A stretch of 14,350 bases of DNA from positions 1 to 14,350 of the forward strand of contig NZ_DASWYS010000171.1 in the NCBI RefSeq assembly GCF_036404855.1, in the 5' to 3' direction. The position numbers and the translations under genes were made by a program. Shown piece after piece: positions 6,887 through 14,246 of the stretch. The notes below the pieces were generated by a model that was not told the origin of the DNA, searched no databases, and worked only from the letters and a program-made list of their open reading frames with translations. This DNA comes from Pelomonas sp036404855. GTDB taxonomy: Bacteria > Pseudomonadota > Gammaproteobacteria > Burkholderiales > Burkholderiaceae_C. Each line of letters opens with the position of its first letter. Within the stretch, counting starts at the first letter, position 1.

Positions 6887-7267
6887 ATGAGCTGGACCCG
6901 CATCTGTGCCCTGCAGGACATCCCGGTGCTGGGCTCGCGCCGCGTGCAGCGCGCCGCGGGCGTGGACGTGGCGCTGTTCCGAACCGCCGACGACGAGGTC
7001 TTCGCGCTGCTGGACCACTGCCCGCACAAGGGCGGCCCGCTGAGCCAGGGCATCGTCTTCGGCAACACCGTGGCCTGCCCGCTGCACAACTGGACCGTGG
7101 CCCTGACCGACGGCTGCGCCCGGGAACCCGACGAAGGCTGCACGCCGTCCTTCCAGGTGAAGCGGGACGGCGGCGACGTGTTCCTGCTGCAGGTGGAGCT
7201 GGACACGCTGGCGCTGGACCTGATGCCACCGGTGGCCGGTCCCAGGATCTCGACTTCGACGGCCTGA
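6887..7267 (+). CDS. nirD: Nitrite reductase small subunit, Rieske-type
   Basis: This 126-residue protein has a Rieske [2Fe-2S] fold. The ligands are visible as C45-P-H47 (CPHKGGPLSQG) and C64-x2-H67 (CPLHNW), with the typical GGPLSQG and PLHNW contexts of the NirD family. It associates with NirB and passes electrons during nitrite reduction; in Paracoccus the homologue also links the NAD(P)H-oxidising subunit to nitrate reductase. The C-terminus extends about 20 residues past the fold (LMPPVAGPRISTSTA) and looks unstructured. The start follows the sensor-domain stop by nine bases, with the only Shine-Dalgarno-like sequence (GAAAG) overlapping that stop, so translation may be coupled. nasA starts 32 bases downstream. 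Confidence 0.95.
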   Translation: MSWTRICALQDIPVLGSRRVQRAAGVDVALFRTADDEVFALLDHCPHKGGPLSQGIVFGNTVACPLHNWTVALTDGCAREPDEGCTPSFQVKRDGGDVFLLQVELDTLALDLMPPVAGPRISTSTA

Positions 7268-7299
7268 GCCTCCCATGCCGGCCCATTCAAAAGAAGACC

Positions 7300-10041
7300 A
7301 TGAAAGAGACAAAGTCCACCTGCCCCTATTGCGGCGTCGGCTGCGGAGTGGTCATCGAGCATGACGGCCAGCAGATCACAGGCGTGCGCGGCGACCCCGA
7401 CCACCCGGCCAATTTCGGACGCCTGTGCACCAAGGGCACCAACCTGCACCTGACGGCCACGCCGGTCGTCCTGCGGCACCAGCGCCTGCGCCAACCGCAC
7501 AAGCGTGACACCCGCGGCGGACCGCCCGAGATCATTCCCTGGGACCAGGCCAACCGCGAGATCGCCGAGAAGCTGCTCGCCATCCGCGCCGCCTACGGGC
7601 CGGAGTCCATCGCCGTCTACATCTCCGGCCAGTTGCTGACCGAGGACTACCACGCCCTCAACAAGCTGGCTCGCGCCGTCATCGGCACGCCCCACATCGA
7701 CTCCAACTCGCGGCTGTGCATGAGCTCCGCCGTGGTCGGCTACAAGCAGGCGCTGGGCGCCGATGCGCCGCCCTGCAGCTACGAGGACATCGATCTGGCC
7801 GACTGCGTGCTGATCAGTGGCGCCAACCCAGCCTGGGCCCACCCGATCCTGTTCCGCCGCCTGGAAGCAGCGCGCGTCCGCAAGCCAGGCCACAAGCTCA
7901 TCGTCATTGACCCGCGCCGCACGGAAACCGCCGAACTGGCAGACCTGCATCTGCAGATCCGCCCCGGCACCGACGTGGCGCTGTGCCACGGCCTGCTGCA
8001 TGCCGTCATCTGGCAGGGCTGGACGGCCGACGCCTTCATTGCCGACTCCACCGAAGGCTTCAACGCCCTGAAGGACCTGGTGCGCGATTGGGCCCCGTCC
8101 CGTGCGGCACAGGTCTGTGGCGTGAAGGAGGCAGAGATCTGGCAAGCCGCCGAGTGGTTCGCCACCTCGCCATCCGCGCTCAGCCTGTACTGCCAGGGGC
8201 TCAACCAGAGCAGCAGCGGCACCGCAAAGAACACGGCCCTGATCAACCTGCACCTGGCCTGCGGCCAGATCGGCAGGCCCGGCGCGGGTCCCTTCTCGCT
8301 GACGGGCCAGCCCAATGCGATGGGGGGGCGCGAGAGCGGCGGCATGGCCACGTTGCTGCCCGGCCACCGCGACCCGGGCAGGCCCGAGGATTGGGCCGAG
8401 ATCGAATCTCTGTGGGGCGTGACCGGCCTGCCGGCCCGGCGCGGCTACACCGCCGTCGAGATGTTCGAGGCCGCCGCCCGCGGCGAGATCAAAGCGCTTT
8501 GGATTGCCTGTACCAATCCGGCCCAGTCCATGCCGGACCAGGCCACCGTGCGCCAGGCGCTGGAGCGCTGCGAACTGGTCATCTTGCAGGAAGCCTTTGC
8601 TCACACGGCGACGGCTCGCTATGCCGATTACATGCTGCCCGCCGCCACCTGGGGCGAGAAGGAGGGCACGGTCACCAACAGCGAGCGCCGCATCAGCCGC
8701 GTGCGTGCGGCCGTGCCGGCCGCGGGGGAGGCGCGCGCCGATTGGCGCATCGCTCGCGACATTGCGGTGCTGATCGACGCCGGCCTGGGCCGCGCACCTC
8801 GCCTCAGTGCCGACACGGCGGAAGACCTATGGATCGAGCACCGGGAAGCCACGCGCGGCCGCGATCTCGACATCACCGGCCTGACCTGGTTCAAGCTGGA
8901 CAGCGAGGGCCCGCAACAGTGGCCCTACGTCACGGCCGGCACGCCGCGCCTCTACACCGATGGCCGCTTCGCCACCGCCGACGGCCGCGCCCGCTTCATC
9001 ACGCGACCCTACCAAGCCACGGCCGAGATGGCCTCTCCCAAACACCCATTTGCGCTGACCACCGGCCGTCTGCGGGACCAATGGCATGGCATGAGCCGCA
9101 GCGGCAGCGTGCCGAGCCTGTTCGCCCACGAAGGCAAGCCGCTGGTGCGCGTGCACCCCGGCGACGCCGCGCGCCGCAAGCTGGCTGAGGGTGAGTTCGT
9201 CCGCGTGCGCTCCAGGCGGGGTGAAGTCGTGCTGCCGCTCAAGCTGGACGAGAACGTGCCGCTGGGTGGCGCTGACATTGCCATGCACTGGGGCGACGAG
9301 TTCGTCGGCGCCCAGTTCGGCGTCAACGCGGTGACGCAGGGCGCCTTCTGCCCGGACTCCAAGCAGCCCGAGCTGAAATTCAGCGCCGTCGCCATCGAGC
9401 CGGCCGACCTGCCCTGGCGCCTCAGCGCCTGCGCCTGGGTAGCACCCGACGACGGCGCTCAACTGCGCGAGCGGCTGCGTGCGTTGATGCCGCGCTTCGG
9501 CTATGCCCACTGCCTGCCCGAGCCCGCCAAGGGTGAACGGGTCGGCTGGGCCTTCGAAGCCGCCTGTGCCGAAGCCCCTGCGCCCGAGCTGGTCCAGGAA
9601 CTCGCTGCCGTATTGGGCCTCGACCACCCCGCTGTGCTGCGCTATGCCGATGCCCAGCGTGGCAGGCTGCGTCTGCTCCATCTCGACGGCGACGACCCAC
9701 CCGCCTCGCCGCTGCGAGCCCTGCTGCGCGTCGGCCAGCACGACGAGGGCGCCTGGCTGGTCGATCTGTGGCGCGAGCGTACGGCGGCGTCCACCGTGGG
9801 CCGCTGGCTGCTGTCGCCGGGCGCTCCGCCCACCAACACGACGGCCGCGAGCCCGCAGGTCTGCAACTGCTTCGATGTGCGCGAGGACGCCATTCGCCTG
9901 ACGCTGGCCCGCTGCAGCGGCAGCCCCGCCGAGCGCCTGTCACAGCTGCAGGCGCAGAAGCGCTGCGGCACGCAATGCGGCTCCTGCCTGCCGACGCTGC
10001 GCCGCCTGGTTGCCACCACGCCTGAGGAGGTCCCCGCATGA
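7300..10041 (+). CDS. nasA: Assimilatory nitrate reductase catalytic subunit, with C-terminal BFD-like [2Fe-2S] domain
   Basis: This 913-residue cytoplasmic enzyme reduces nitrate to nitrite at a Mo-bis-MGD centre. An N-terminal [4Fe-4S] site is visible as C8-x2-C11-x3-C15 and C43. The molybdopterin oxidoreductase domain spans about 60-490; C140 in SNSRLCMSS is the likely Mo ligand, and NAMGGRESGG (347-356) is a family-typical motif. The molydopterin-dinucleotide-binding domain begins near 582 (HPFALTTGRLRDQWHGMSRS) and ends around 700. A less conserved linker follows, then a BFD-like [2Fe-2S] domain with C855-x-C857 and C893-x2-C896. This is the NasA form that accepts electrons through its own C-terminal cluster. 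No signal peptide is present, in agreement with an assimilatory role. AAGAAG just upstream of the ATG is a modest ribosome-binding site. The stop overlaps the cobA start (ATGA). No nasC-like reductase gene lies in the window, so NirB/NirD or a distant gene must supply electrons. Confidence 0.96.
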   Translation: MKETKSTCPYCGVGCGVVIEHDGQQITGVRGDPDHPANFGRLCTKGTNLHLTATPVVLRHQRLRQPHKRDTRGGPPEIIPWDQANREIAEKLLAIRAAYGPESIAVYISGQLLTEDYHALNKLARAVIGTPHIDSNSRLCMSSAVVGYKQALGADAPPCSYEDIDLADCVLISGANPAWAHPILFRRLEAARVRKPGHKLIVIDPRRTETAELADLHLQIRPGTDVALCHGLLHAVIWQGWTADAFIADSTEGFNALKDLVRDWAPSRAAQVCGVKEAEIWQAAEWFATSPSALSLYCQGLNQSSSGTAKNTALINLHLACGQIGRPGAGPFSLTGQPNAMGGRESGGMATLLPGHRDPGRPEDWAEIESLWGVTGLPARRGYTAVEMFEAAARGEIKALWIACTNPAQSMPDQATVRQALERCELVILQEAFAHTATARYADYMLPAATWGEKEGTVTNSERRISRVRAAVPAAGEARADWRIARDIAVLIDAGLGRAPRLSADTAEDLWIEHREATRGRDLDITGLTWFKLDSEGPQQWPYVTAGTPRLYTDGRFATADGRARFITRPYQATAEMASPKHPFALTTGRLRDQWHGMSRSGSVPSLFAHEGKPLVRVHPGDAARRKLAEGEFVRVRSRRGEVVLPLKLDENVPLGGADIAMHWGDEFVGAQFGVNAVTQGAFCPDSKQPELKFSAVAIEPADLPWRLSACAWVAPDDGAQLRERLRALMPRFGYAHCLPEPAKGERVGWAFEAACAEAPAPELVQELAAVLGLDHPAVLRYADAQRGRLRLLHLDGDDPPASPLRALLRVGQHDEGAWLVDLWRERTAASTVGRWLLSPGAPPTNTTAASPQVCNCFDVREDAIRLTLARCSGSPAERLSQLQAQKRCGTQCGSCLPTLRRLVATTPEEVPA
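10024..10031 (+). promoter_or_regulatory. Strong ribosome-binding site for cobA
   Basis: GAGGAGGT sits six bases before the cobA ATG at 10038, inside the end of nasA. It is the best Shine-Dalgarno sequence of the operon. It decides in favour of the 10038 start over an internal ATG at 10119 (residue 28), which lies too close to its own GGAGG. Confidence 0.8.
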
Positions 10042-10859
10042 GTACCCCTGTCGAAACAGCGGGCCGAGCGCCGGACCGCAGCCACCCGGCCGGGACGCAC
10101 CCCATCGTCGGCCGGAGGATGCCCGTTTCGCTCGTCGGTGCCGGCCCCGGCGACCCGGAACTGCTGACCGTCCGCGCACTCAAGCGCATCGAGGCAGCCG
10201 ATGTCGTCCTCGCCGACGACCTCATCGACCCGCGCGTGCTCGCCCTCGTCAAGGGCCGCCTGCTGCGCGTCGGCAAACGCGGTGGCTGCATCTCGACGGA
10301 CCAGCACTTCATCCACGCACTGATGATCCGCGAGGCCTGCGCGGGCCATCGAGTTGTACGCCTCAAGGGCGGCGACCCTTTCGTGTTCGGACGCGGTGGC
10401 GAGGAGGTCGACGCGCTGCACGAGGCCGGCCTCGAGGTGGAGGTGGTGAGCGGCCTGACCAGCGGCATCGCCGGCCCGGCGGCCGTCGGCATCCCGGTGA
10501 CGGACCGCCGTGCCTCGCCCGGCGTCATCCTCGTCACCGGCCATCCCGGCGAAGGTCGCACCGAGCCCGACTGGGCTGCCCTGGCCCGCACCGGCCTGAC
10601 CCTGGTCATCTACATGGGTGTGGCCCGCGCGTCCGACATCACGTCCCGGCTGCTTGCCGCGGGCCTGCGCGGTGACCTGCCCGCTGCCATCGTCAGCGCG
10701 GCCCACACGACCCAGCAACGCCACGCCGTGACGACGCTGGCCGCTCTGCCCGATTGCATCGCCCGGGAACGACTGAAGAGCCCGGCCCTGCTGGTTGTCG
10801 GCGAGGTGGCCGCGCACGCGGCGATGACTCAGGCCTGGCCTGGAGTTATGGCTGGCTGA
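10038..10859 (+). CDS. cobA: Uroporphyrinogen-III C-methyltransferase (SUMT)
   Basis: This 273-residue enzyme uses S-adenosylmethionine to methylate uroporphyrinogen III twice, giving precorrin-2, the precursor of siroheme. Family motifs are clear: VGAGPGDPELLT (33-44), the SAM-binding loop RLKGGDPFVFGRGGEE (108-123), GIPVTDR (151-157) and VTGH in the second half. The region usually read as VVPG reads VVSG (136-139), and the usual THR reads TDR; both look like tolerated variants. About 28 residues precede the fold and look disordered. It lacks the dehydrogenase/ferrochelatase module of CysG, so oxidation of precorrin-2 and iron insertion must be encoded elsewhere. It overlaps the nasA stop by four bases (ATGA), implying translational coupling. 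Its place in the operon makes sense because NirB needs siroheme. Confidence 0.95.
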   Translation: MSTPVETAGRAPDRSHPAGTHPIVGRRMPVSLVGAGPGDPELLTVRALKRIEAADVVLADDLIDPRVLALVKGRLLRVGKRGGCISTDQHFIHALMIREACAGHRVVRLKGGDPFVFGRGGEEVDALHEAGLEVEVVSGLTSGIAGPAAVGIPVTDRRASPGVILVTGHPGEGRTEPDWAALARTGLTLVIYMGVARASDITSRLLAAGLRGDLPAAIVSAAHTTQQRHAVTTLAALPDCIARERLKSPALLVVGEVAAHAAMTQAWPGVMAG

Positions 10860-10886
10860 AGCAAAGTGATGGCCGGTTGTGCAGCC

Positions 10887-10906
10887 CTGTCCCCCACCGG
10901 GGACAG
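10887..10906 (+). terminator. Perfect hairpin after cobA, possible terminator or processing site
   Basis: CTGTCCCC (10887-10894) and GGGGACAG (10899-10906) form a perfect 8-bp stem with a CACC loop, 28 bases after the cobA stop. There is no T run after it, so a textbook intrinsic terminator is not supported. It could still attenuate transcription or protect the 3' end of the nas mRNA. Confidence 0.4.
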
Positions 10907-11002
10907 CAGCGCCGAACCGGACACGCCCCCATCCCCCAGCCGAGGATGGCGCCGCGGCGCGGCGCAACGCACACTGCCGGCCCCAATCACTCGGAGGCCT
11001 AC

Positions 11003-11194
11003 ATGAAGTTCCCCTTGCCTGCTGCAGCCGCCCCCACGGGCACTGCCCAGGCCCCGATCAACATCGAGCCGATCAGCTGCGGCTTCGCTTCCTCGAACGA
11101 CCCGGCGTCCCTGGTCGATCTGACCATCACGCCCATCACCCCAGCTCTGCAGTTGCCGGCTCCGGGATGGCGCCTGCACAAGGGGTGCCTGTGA
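11003..11194 (+). CDS. Small protein of 63 residues, unknown
   Basis: A short ORF starts at ATG 11003 with a good ribosome-binding site (GGAGG at 10993-10997, five to six bases before the ATG). It ends six bases before the stop of the convergent chemoreceptor gene, so it fills the gap neatly. The product begins MKFPLPAAAAPTGTAQAP and ends GWRLHKGCL. It is rich in Pro, Ala, Thr and Ile, has two Cys (26 and 62), and shows no signal peptide or membrane segment. I recognise no family. It could be the last gene of the nas operon, separated from cobA by 143 bases holding the hairpin at 10887-10906, or have its own promoter, though none is obvious. It may be a chance ORF; the ribosome-binding site and exact fit between neighbours are the only support. 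Confidence 0.45.
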   Translation: MKFPLPAAAAPTGTAQAPINIEPISCGFASSNDPASLVDLTITPITPALQLPAPGWRLHKGCL

Positions 11195-11200
11195 TGAGCC

Positions 11201-12751
11201 TCAACTGAGCTTGAAGCTGCTCACCAGCCCCGCCAGCCGCACGGCCTGCTCCTTCAGGGACTGAGCCGCGGCGGCGGATTCCTCCACCAGTGCCGCGTTT
11301 TGCTGGGTCATCTGGTCCAGCTCGGTCACGGTGCCATTGACCTGGGCAATGCCCTGGCTCTGCTCGACGGCGGCAGCACTGATCTCACCGATCATGTCGG
11401 TCACGCGCTGCACCGAGCCGACGATGTCCGTCATCGTCGCGCCGGCATCGTTGACAAGGTGGGTGCCGGCCTCCACGCGCTCGACGCTGGCACCGATGAG
11501 CGCCTTGATCTCGCGCGCCGCCTCGGCGCTGCGCTGGGCCAGCGCGCGCACCTCGCCGGCGACGACGGCGAACCCGCGGCCCTGCTCGCCGGCGCGCGCG
11601 GCTTCCACCGCCGCGTTCAGCGCCAGGATGTTGGTCTGGAAGGCGATGCCGTCGATGGTGCCGATGATGTCGGCGATCTTGCGGCTGGCGTCGTTGATCT
11701 CGCCCATGGTGCTGACGACGCGCGACACGACCTCGCCACCGCGGCCCGCCGTCTCGGCGGCGGCGCCCGCGAGCTGCTTGGCCGTCATGGCCGAATCGGC
11801 GCTCTGGCTGACCGTGCCCGTGAGTTGCGTCATCGAACTGGAGGCCTGCTGCAGGTTGGACGCCGTCTGCTCGGTGCGCTGCGACAGGTCCATGTTGCCG
11901 GTGGCGACTTCGGTCGACGCGACCTGGATGCTCTCGGCCGACTCGCGCACCTGGCCAACGATTTCGGACAGCGACTTCTGCATCGCGGCCAGCGCCTGCA
12001 TCATCTCTGCGGACTCGTCAGTGCCACGCACCTCGGGCGCACGTGACAGATCGCCATCGGCCATGCGCTCGGCAAAGCGCTTGGCCGCCATCAGCGGGCC
12101 GATGATGGAGCGCGAGATCTGCGCCGCCAGCGCGCCGCCGATGACGATGCAGACGACAAAGGCGACGATGAAGCCCACGAAGACGGTGCCGACCAGGCTG
12201 TCGACCTTCGTGAAGACCTCGTCGCCGCGTTTCTTCAGGTCGGACTCAATGTTGTTGAGCATGGACAGCGCCGGGTCATAGGCGGCATCGGCCGCCTTCA
12301 TGTCCTCGGCAGCCGCCTGGACGTCGGAGTAGCCGCCGTCCACGAGCTTGTCGGCCACCGGGCGCACGGCCTTTCGGTAGTCGGCCATCAGGCCGCGGAA
12401 CCTGGCGAGGGCCTCCTTGGCCCTGTCTTCCGTGCTCACCACGCCGAAGTCGTCCATGGCCTTGTCCAGGCCCGCCTGCGCGGCGTCCCAGACCGCCCTG
12501 GCGCGGCTCGCCCCCTCCTTGTCGAGGAGCGAGGCCACCAGCGTGGCGGTGGCCACCTTGCTCTGCAGCAGATGGCTGCGCGCGGCCACGGTGATGTTGG
12601 AGGTCGGGATCAGCTTCTGCGTGATGCCCTGGATGGCCTTCTGCGACACGCTGAGGCCGAAACCGCCCAAGGCCACCAGCAACGCCGTCATCAGCAGGAT
12701 GAGGCCGAAAGCCAACCACAGGCGGGCCTGGATGCGCAGACGTCTCAACAT
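11201..12751 (-). CDS. Methyl-accepting chemotaxis protein
   Basis: This 516-residue transmembrane chemoreceptor has TM1 (about 12-34), a periplasmic region of about 150 residues (35-186) that looks like a four-helix bundle, TM2 (about 187-211), HAMP (about 211-265) and a cytoplasmic signalling domain. The highly conserved hairpin tip is intact: IDGIAFQTNILALNAAVEAA (366-385) followed by RAGEQGRGFAVVAGEVRALA (386-405). The protein ends LAGLVSSFKLS, without a CheR-binding pentapeptide. The start at 12751 was chosen because GGGAG lies six bases before it and TM1 begins soon after; an in-frame ATG at 12847 would add 32 residues unlike a receptor N-terminus. The ligand is unknown. The periplasmic part is not of the PilJ type, so there is no sequence reason to call it a nitrate receptor despite the neighbouring locus. 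It is convergent with the small ORF (six bases apart) and divergent from coaX. Confidence 0.96.
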   Translation of the reverse strand: MLRRLRIQARLWLAFGLILLMTALLVALGGFGLSVSQKAIQGITQKLIPTSNITVAARSHLLQSKVATATLVASLLDKEGASRARAVWDAAQAGLDKAMDDFGVVSTEDRAKEALARFRGLMADYRKAVRPVADKLVDGGYSDVQAAAEDMKAADAAYDPALSMLNNIESDLKKRGDEVFTKVDSLVGTVFVGFIVAFVVCIVIGGALAAQISRSIIGPLMAAKRFAERMADGDLSRAPEVRGTDESAEMMQALAAMQKSLSEIVGQVRESAESIQVASTEVATGNMDLSQRTEQTASNLQQASSSMTQLTGTVSQSADSAMTAKQLAGAAAETAGRGGEVVSRVVSTMGEINDASRKIADIIGTIDGIAFQTNILALNAAVEAARAGEQGRGFAVVAGEVRALAQRSAEAAREIKALIGASVERVEAGTHLVNDAGATMTDIVGSVQRVTDMIGEISAAAVEQSQGIAQVNGTVTELDQMTQQNAALVEESAAAAQSLKEQAVRLAGLVSSFKLS

Positions 12752-12867
12752 GAGGTTCTCCCGATCGAAAGGGGGCCGGCAGCGGCCGACGGATTGAAGC
12801 AGAAACCCGCACAGGCAGATACAAATGCGCTGGTAGGCTTGCGGCATCGTTCACGCCACAGCCCCAC

Positions 12868-13632
12868 ATGAGCTTTCTGGCCATCGACATCGGCAACACC
12901 CGGCTCAAGTGGGCCGTCTACCCTGACGGCGCCCAACCCGGCACCCAGCCGCTGCAGCATGGCGCCGTCTTCCTCGAGAACATCGACCGCCTGTCTGACG
13001 AGGACTGGATGGGCCTGCCCGCGCCAGCGCGCATCCTGGGCAGCAACGTGGCAGGCGATGCCGTGCGCCGCCGGGTCGAAGAGCAGATGGAGCATTGGGA
13101 CCTCAGCGCCCGCTGGGTGGTGCCCGCCGCCGAGTGCGCCGGCGTGAGGAACGGCTACGACCACCCCACCCGCCTCGGAGCTGACCGCTGGGTGGCCGTC
13201 GTCGGCGCCCATGCCCATGCCGTCATGCGCGGCTTCGACGGACCGGTGCTGACCGTCATGGTGGGCACGGCGGTGACCGTGGACGCCCTGTCAAGCGACG
13301 GCCAGTTCCTCGGCGGCTTGATCCTGCCCGGCCACGGCATCATGCTGCGGGCGCTGGAAGGCGGCACCGCCGGCCTGCGCGTGCCCACCGGCGAGGTGCG
13401 CGACTTCCCCACCAACACCAGCGACGCGCTCACCACCGGCGGCACCTTCGCCATCACGGGGGCCATCGAGCGCATGCACCGGCTGCTGGCCAAACGCGAG
13501 GGCCGCGAGCCCCTGGTGCTGATGACTGGGGGCGCCGGCTGGAAGGTGGCACCGGCGCTGGATGCGCCGCATGAGCTGATCGAGGGGCTGATCTTCGACG
13601 GCCTGCTGGCCATCAACTCGGTACGGACCTGA
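12868..13632 (+). CDS. coaX: Type III pantothenate kinase
   Basis: This 254-residue cytoplasmic enzyme phosphorylates pantothenate in the first step of coenzyme A synthesis. Family motifs are visible: the ATP-site motif DIGNTRLKW (7-15, D7), NGYDHPTRLGADRW (95-108, with the likely catalytic D106), GTAVTVDA (133-140) and FLGGLILPG (147-155). Length and motif order are normal for CoaX. The ATG at 12868 agrees with the first residues of the fold (MSFLAIDIGNT), but no Shine-Dalgarno sequence precedes it. A weak -35/-10 pair could be drawn in the 116-base gap to the divergent chemoreceptor gene (TTGAAG 12794-12799, GATACA 12818-12823), so the mRNA may have a short leader. The biotin ligase gene birA, which often precedes coaX in related bacteria, is absent. 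The gene is convergent with the next one, 40 bases between stops. Confidence 0.95.
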   Translation: MSFLAIDIGNTRLKWAVYPDGAQPGTQPLQHGAVFLENIDRLSDEDWMGLPAPARILGSNVAGDAVRRRVEEQMEHWDLSARWVVPAAECAGVRNGYDHPTRLGADRWVAVVGAHAHAVMRGFDGPVLTVMVGTAVTVDALSSDGQFLGGLILPGHGIMLRALEGGTAGLRVPTGEVRDFPTNTSDALTTGGTFAITGAIERMHRLLAKREGREPLVLMTGGAGWKVAPALDAPHELIEGLIFDGLLAINSVRT

Positions 13633-13640
13633 TCCCTTGC

Positions 13641-13660
13641 GCGGCGATCCTGGCCGCCGC
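13641..13660. terminator. Weak hairpin between convergent coaX and the 170-residue gene
   Basis: GCGGCG (13641-13646) and CGCCGC (13655-13660) give a 6-bp stem with an 8-base loop in the 40-base gap between the two stop codons. No T run follows on either strand. It could be a shared terminator, but GC-rich sequence yields such stems by chance. Confidence 0.25.
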
Positions 13661-13672
13661 GGGCCGGTGCCC

Positions 13673-14185
13673 TCAGTTGTGGAAGTAGCTGAGCAGGGTG
13701 CAGGCCAGGGCCCCCTCCACCCATTGCTTGCCGGCCGCGGACTTCAACCACACCAGCGCGGCCGCACGGTCGCCCGGGACGGGCCGCATGCTGAAGACGA
13801 CCTGGGGCCTGTCGTCGAACTTGGTCACCAGCGTGCCGCTTTCCATCTGCCACCCCTCCGTCGGCGCATCGGCTCCGGCGGTCGAGGGCAGCGGCGGCGC
13901 CGCCATGAAGCGATCCGCGACGGAGACGGGGGCGGCGGTCGGCTGGGTCGGACAGCCGGCACAGGTGGGCACGACCACGGCACCATCGCCCCCCGCGTCG
14001 CGCAGCGAAGCCCCGGCCGGCAACGGCGGATCGGGAATCAGCGTCCGCCCGGTCGAAGATGCCGCATTGCAGGACCAGATCGCGAAATCCGCCATCTCGG
14101 GCGTCGGGCCCTGGGCGGTCTTGCCCTCCTCGAGCTCTTTGACCTCAATGACTTTGAGCCACGCATATTCGAACTGAAGCGCCAT
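13673..14185 (-). CDS. Unrecognised protein of 170 residues
   Basis: The start at 14185 is fixed by a strong AAGGAGG five bases upstream; in-frame ATGs further up (14218, 14314) have no such site. The product begins MALQFEYAWLKVIEVKELEE and ends TLLSYFHN. It has no signal peptide or membrane segment. The middle (about 40-115) is rich in Pro, Ala and Gly and carries three cysteines (C39, C74, C77, the last two as CAGC). The C-terminal 60 residues look folded, with alternating strands (SGTLVTKF, PQVVFSMRPV, AAALVWLKS). I recognise no family and propose no function. The CAGC pair might bind metal or form a disulphide, but with only two close cysteines this is weak. Codon use matches the neighbours, so it does not look newly acquired. 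Confidence 0.75.
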   Translation of the reverse strand: MALQFEYAWLKVIEVKELEEGKTAQGPTPEMADFAIWSCNAASSTGRTLIPDPPLPAGASLRDAGGDGAVVVPTCAGCPTQPTAAPVSVADRFMAAPPLPSTAGADAPTEGWQMESGTLVTKFDDRPQVVFSMRPVPGDRAAALVWLKSAAGKQWVEGALACTLLSYFHN

Positions 14186-14246
14186 GCTGTCCTCCTTGAC
14201 AGTAAATTGCGTCACCATCGGTAACGCTGTCGGAGGATAGTCAGTC

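Noticed and set aside
6694..8604. 636-codon minus-strand frame across the sensor gene, nirD and nasA
   Set aside because: It spans three well-supported plus-strand genes and has no recognisable motif; long antisense frames are expected at this GC content.
9642..10967. 441-codon minus-strand frame opposite nasA and cobA
   Set aside because: Antisense to two clear enzymes, with no domain pattern.
10829..11208. Alternative frames (116 codons minus at 10829-11179, 109 codons plus at 10879-11208) in the cobA-chemoreceptor gap
   Set aside because: Neither has a good ribosome-binding site, and one runs into the chemoreceptor gene. The 63-codon frame at 11003 is better supported.
14196..14201. Perfect TTGACA on the plus strand, possible -35 box for the frame at 14247
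   Set aside because: It overlaps the complement of the AAGGAGG ribosome-binding site of the 170-residue gene, and no acceptable -10 lies 16-18 bases downstream.
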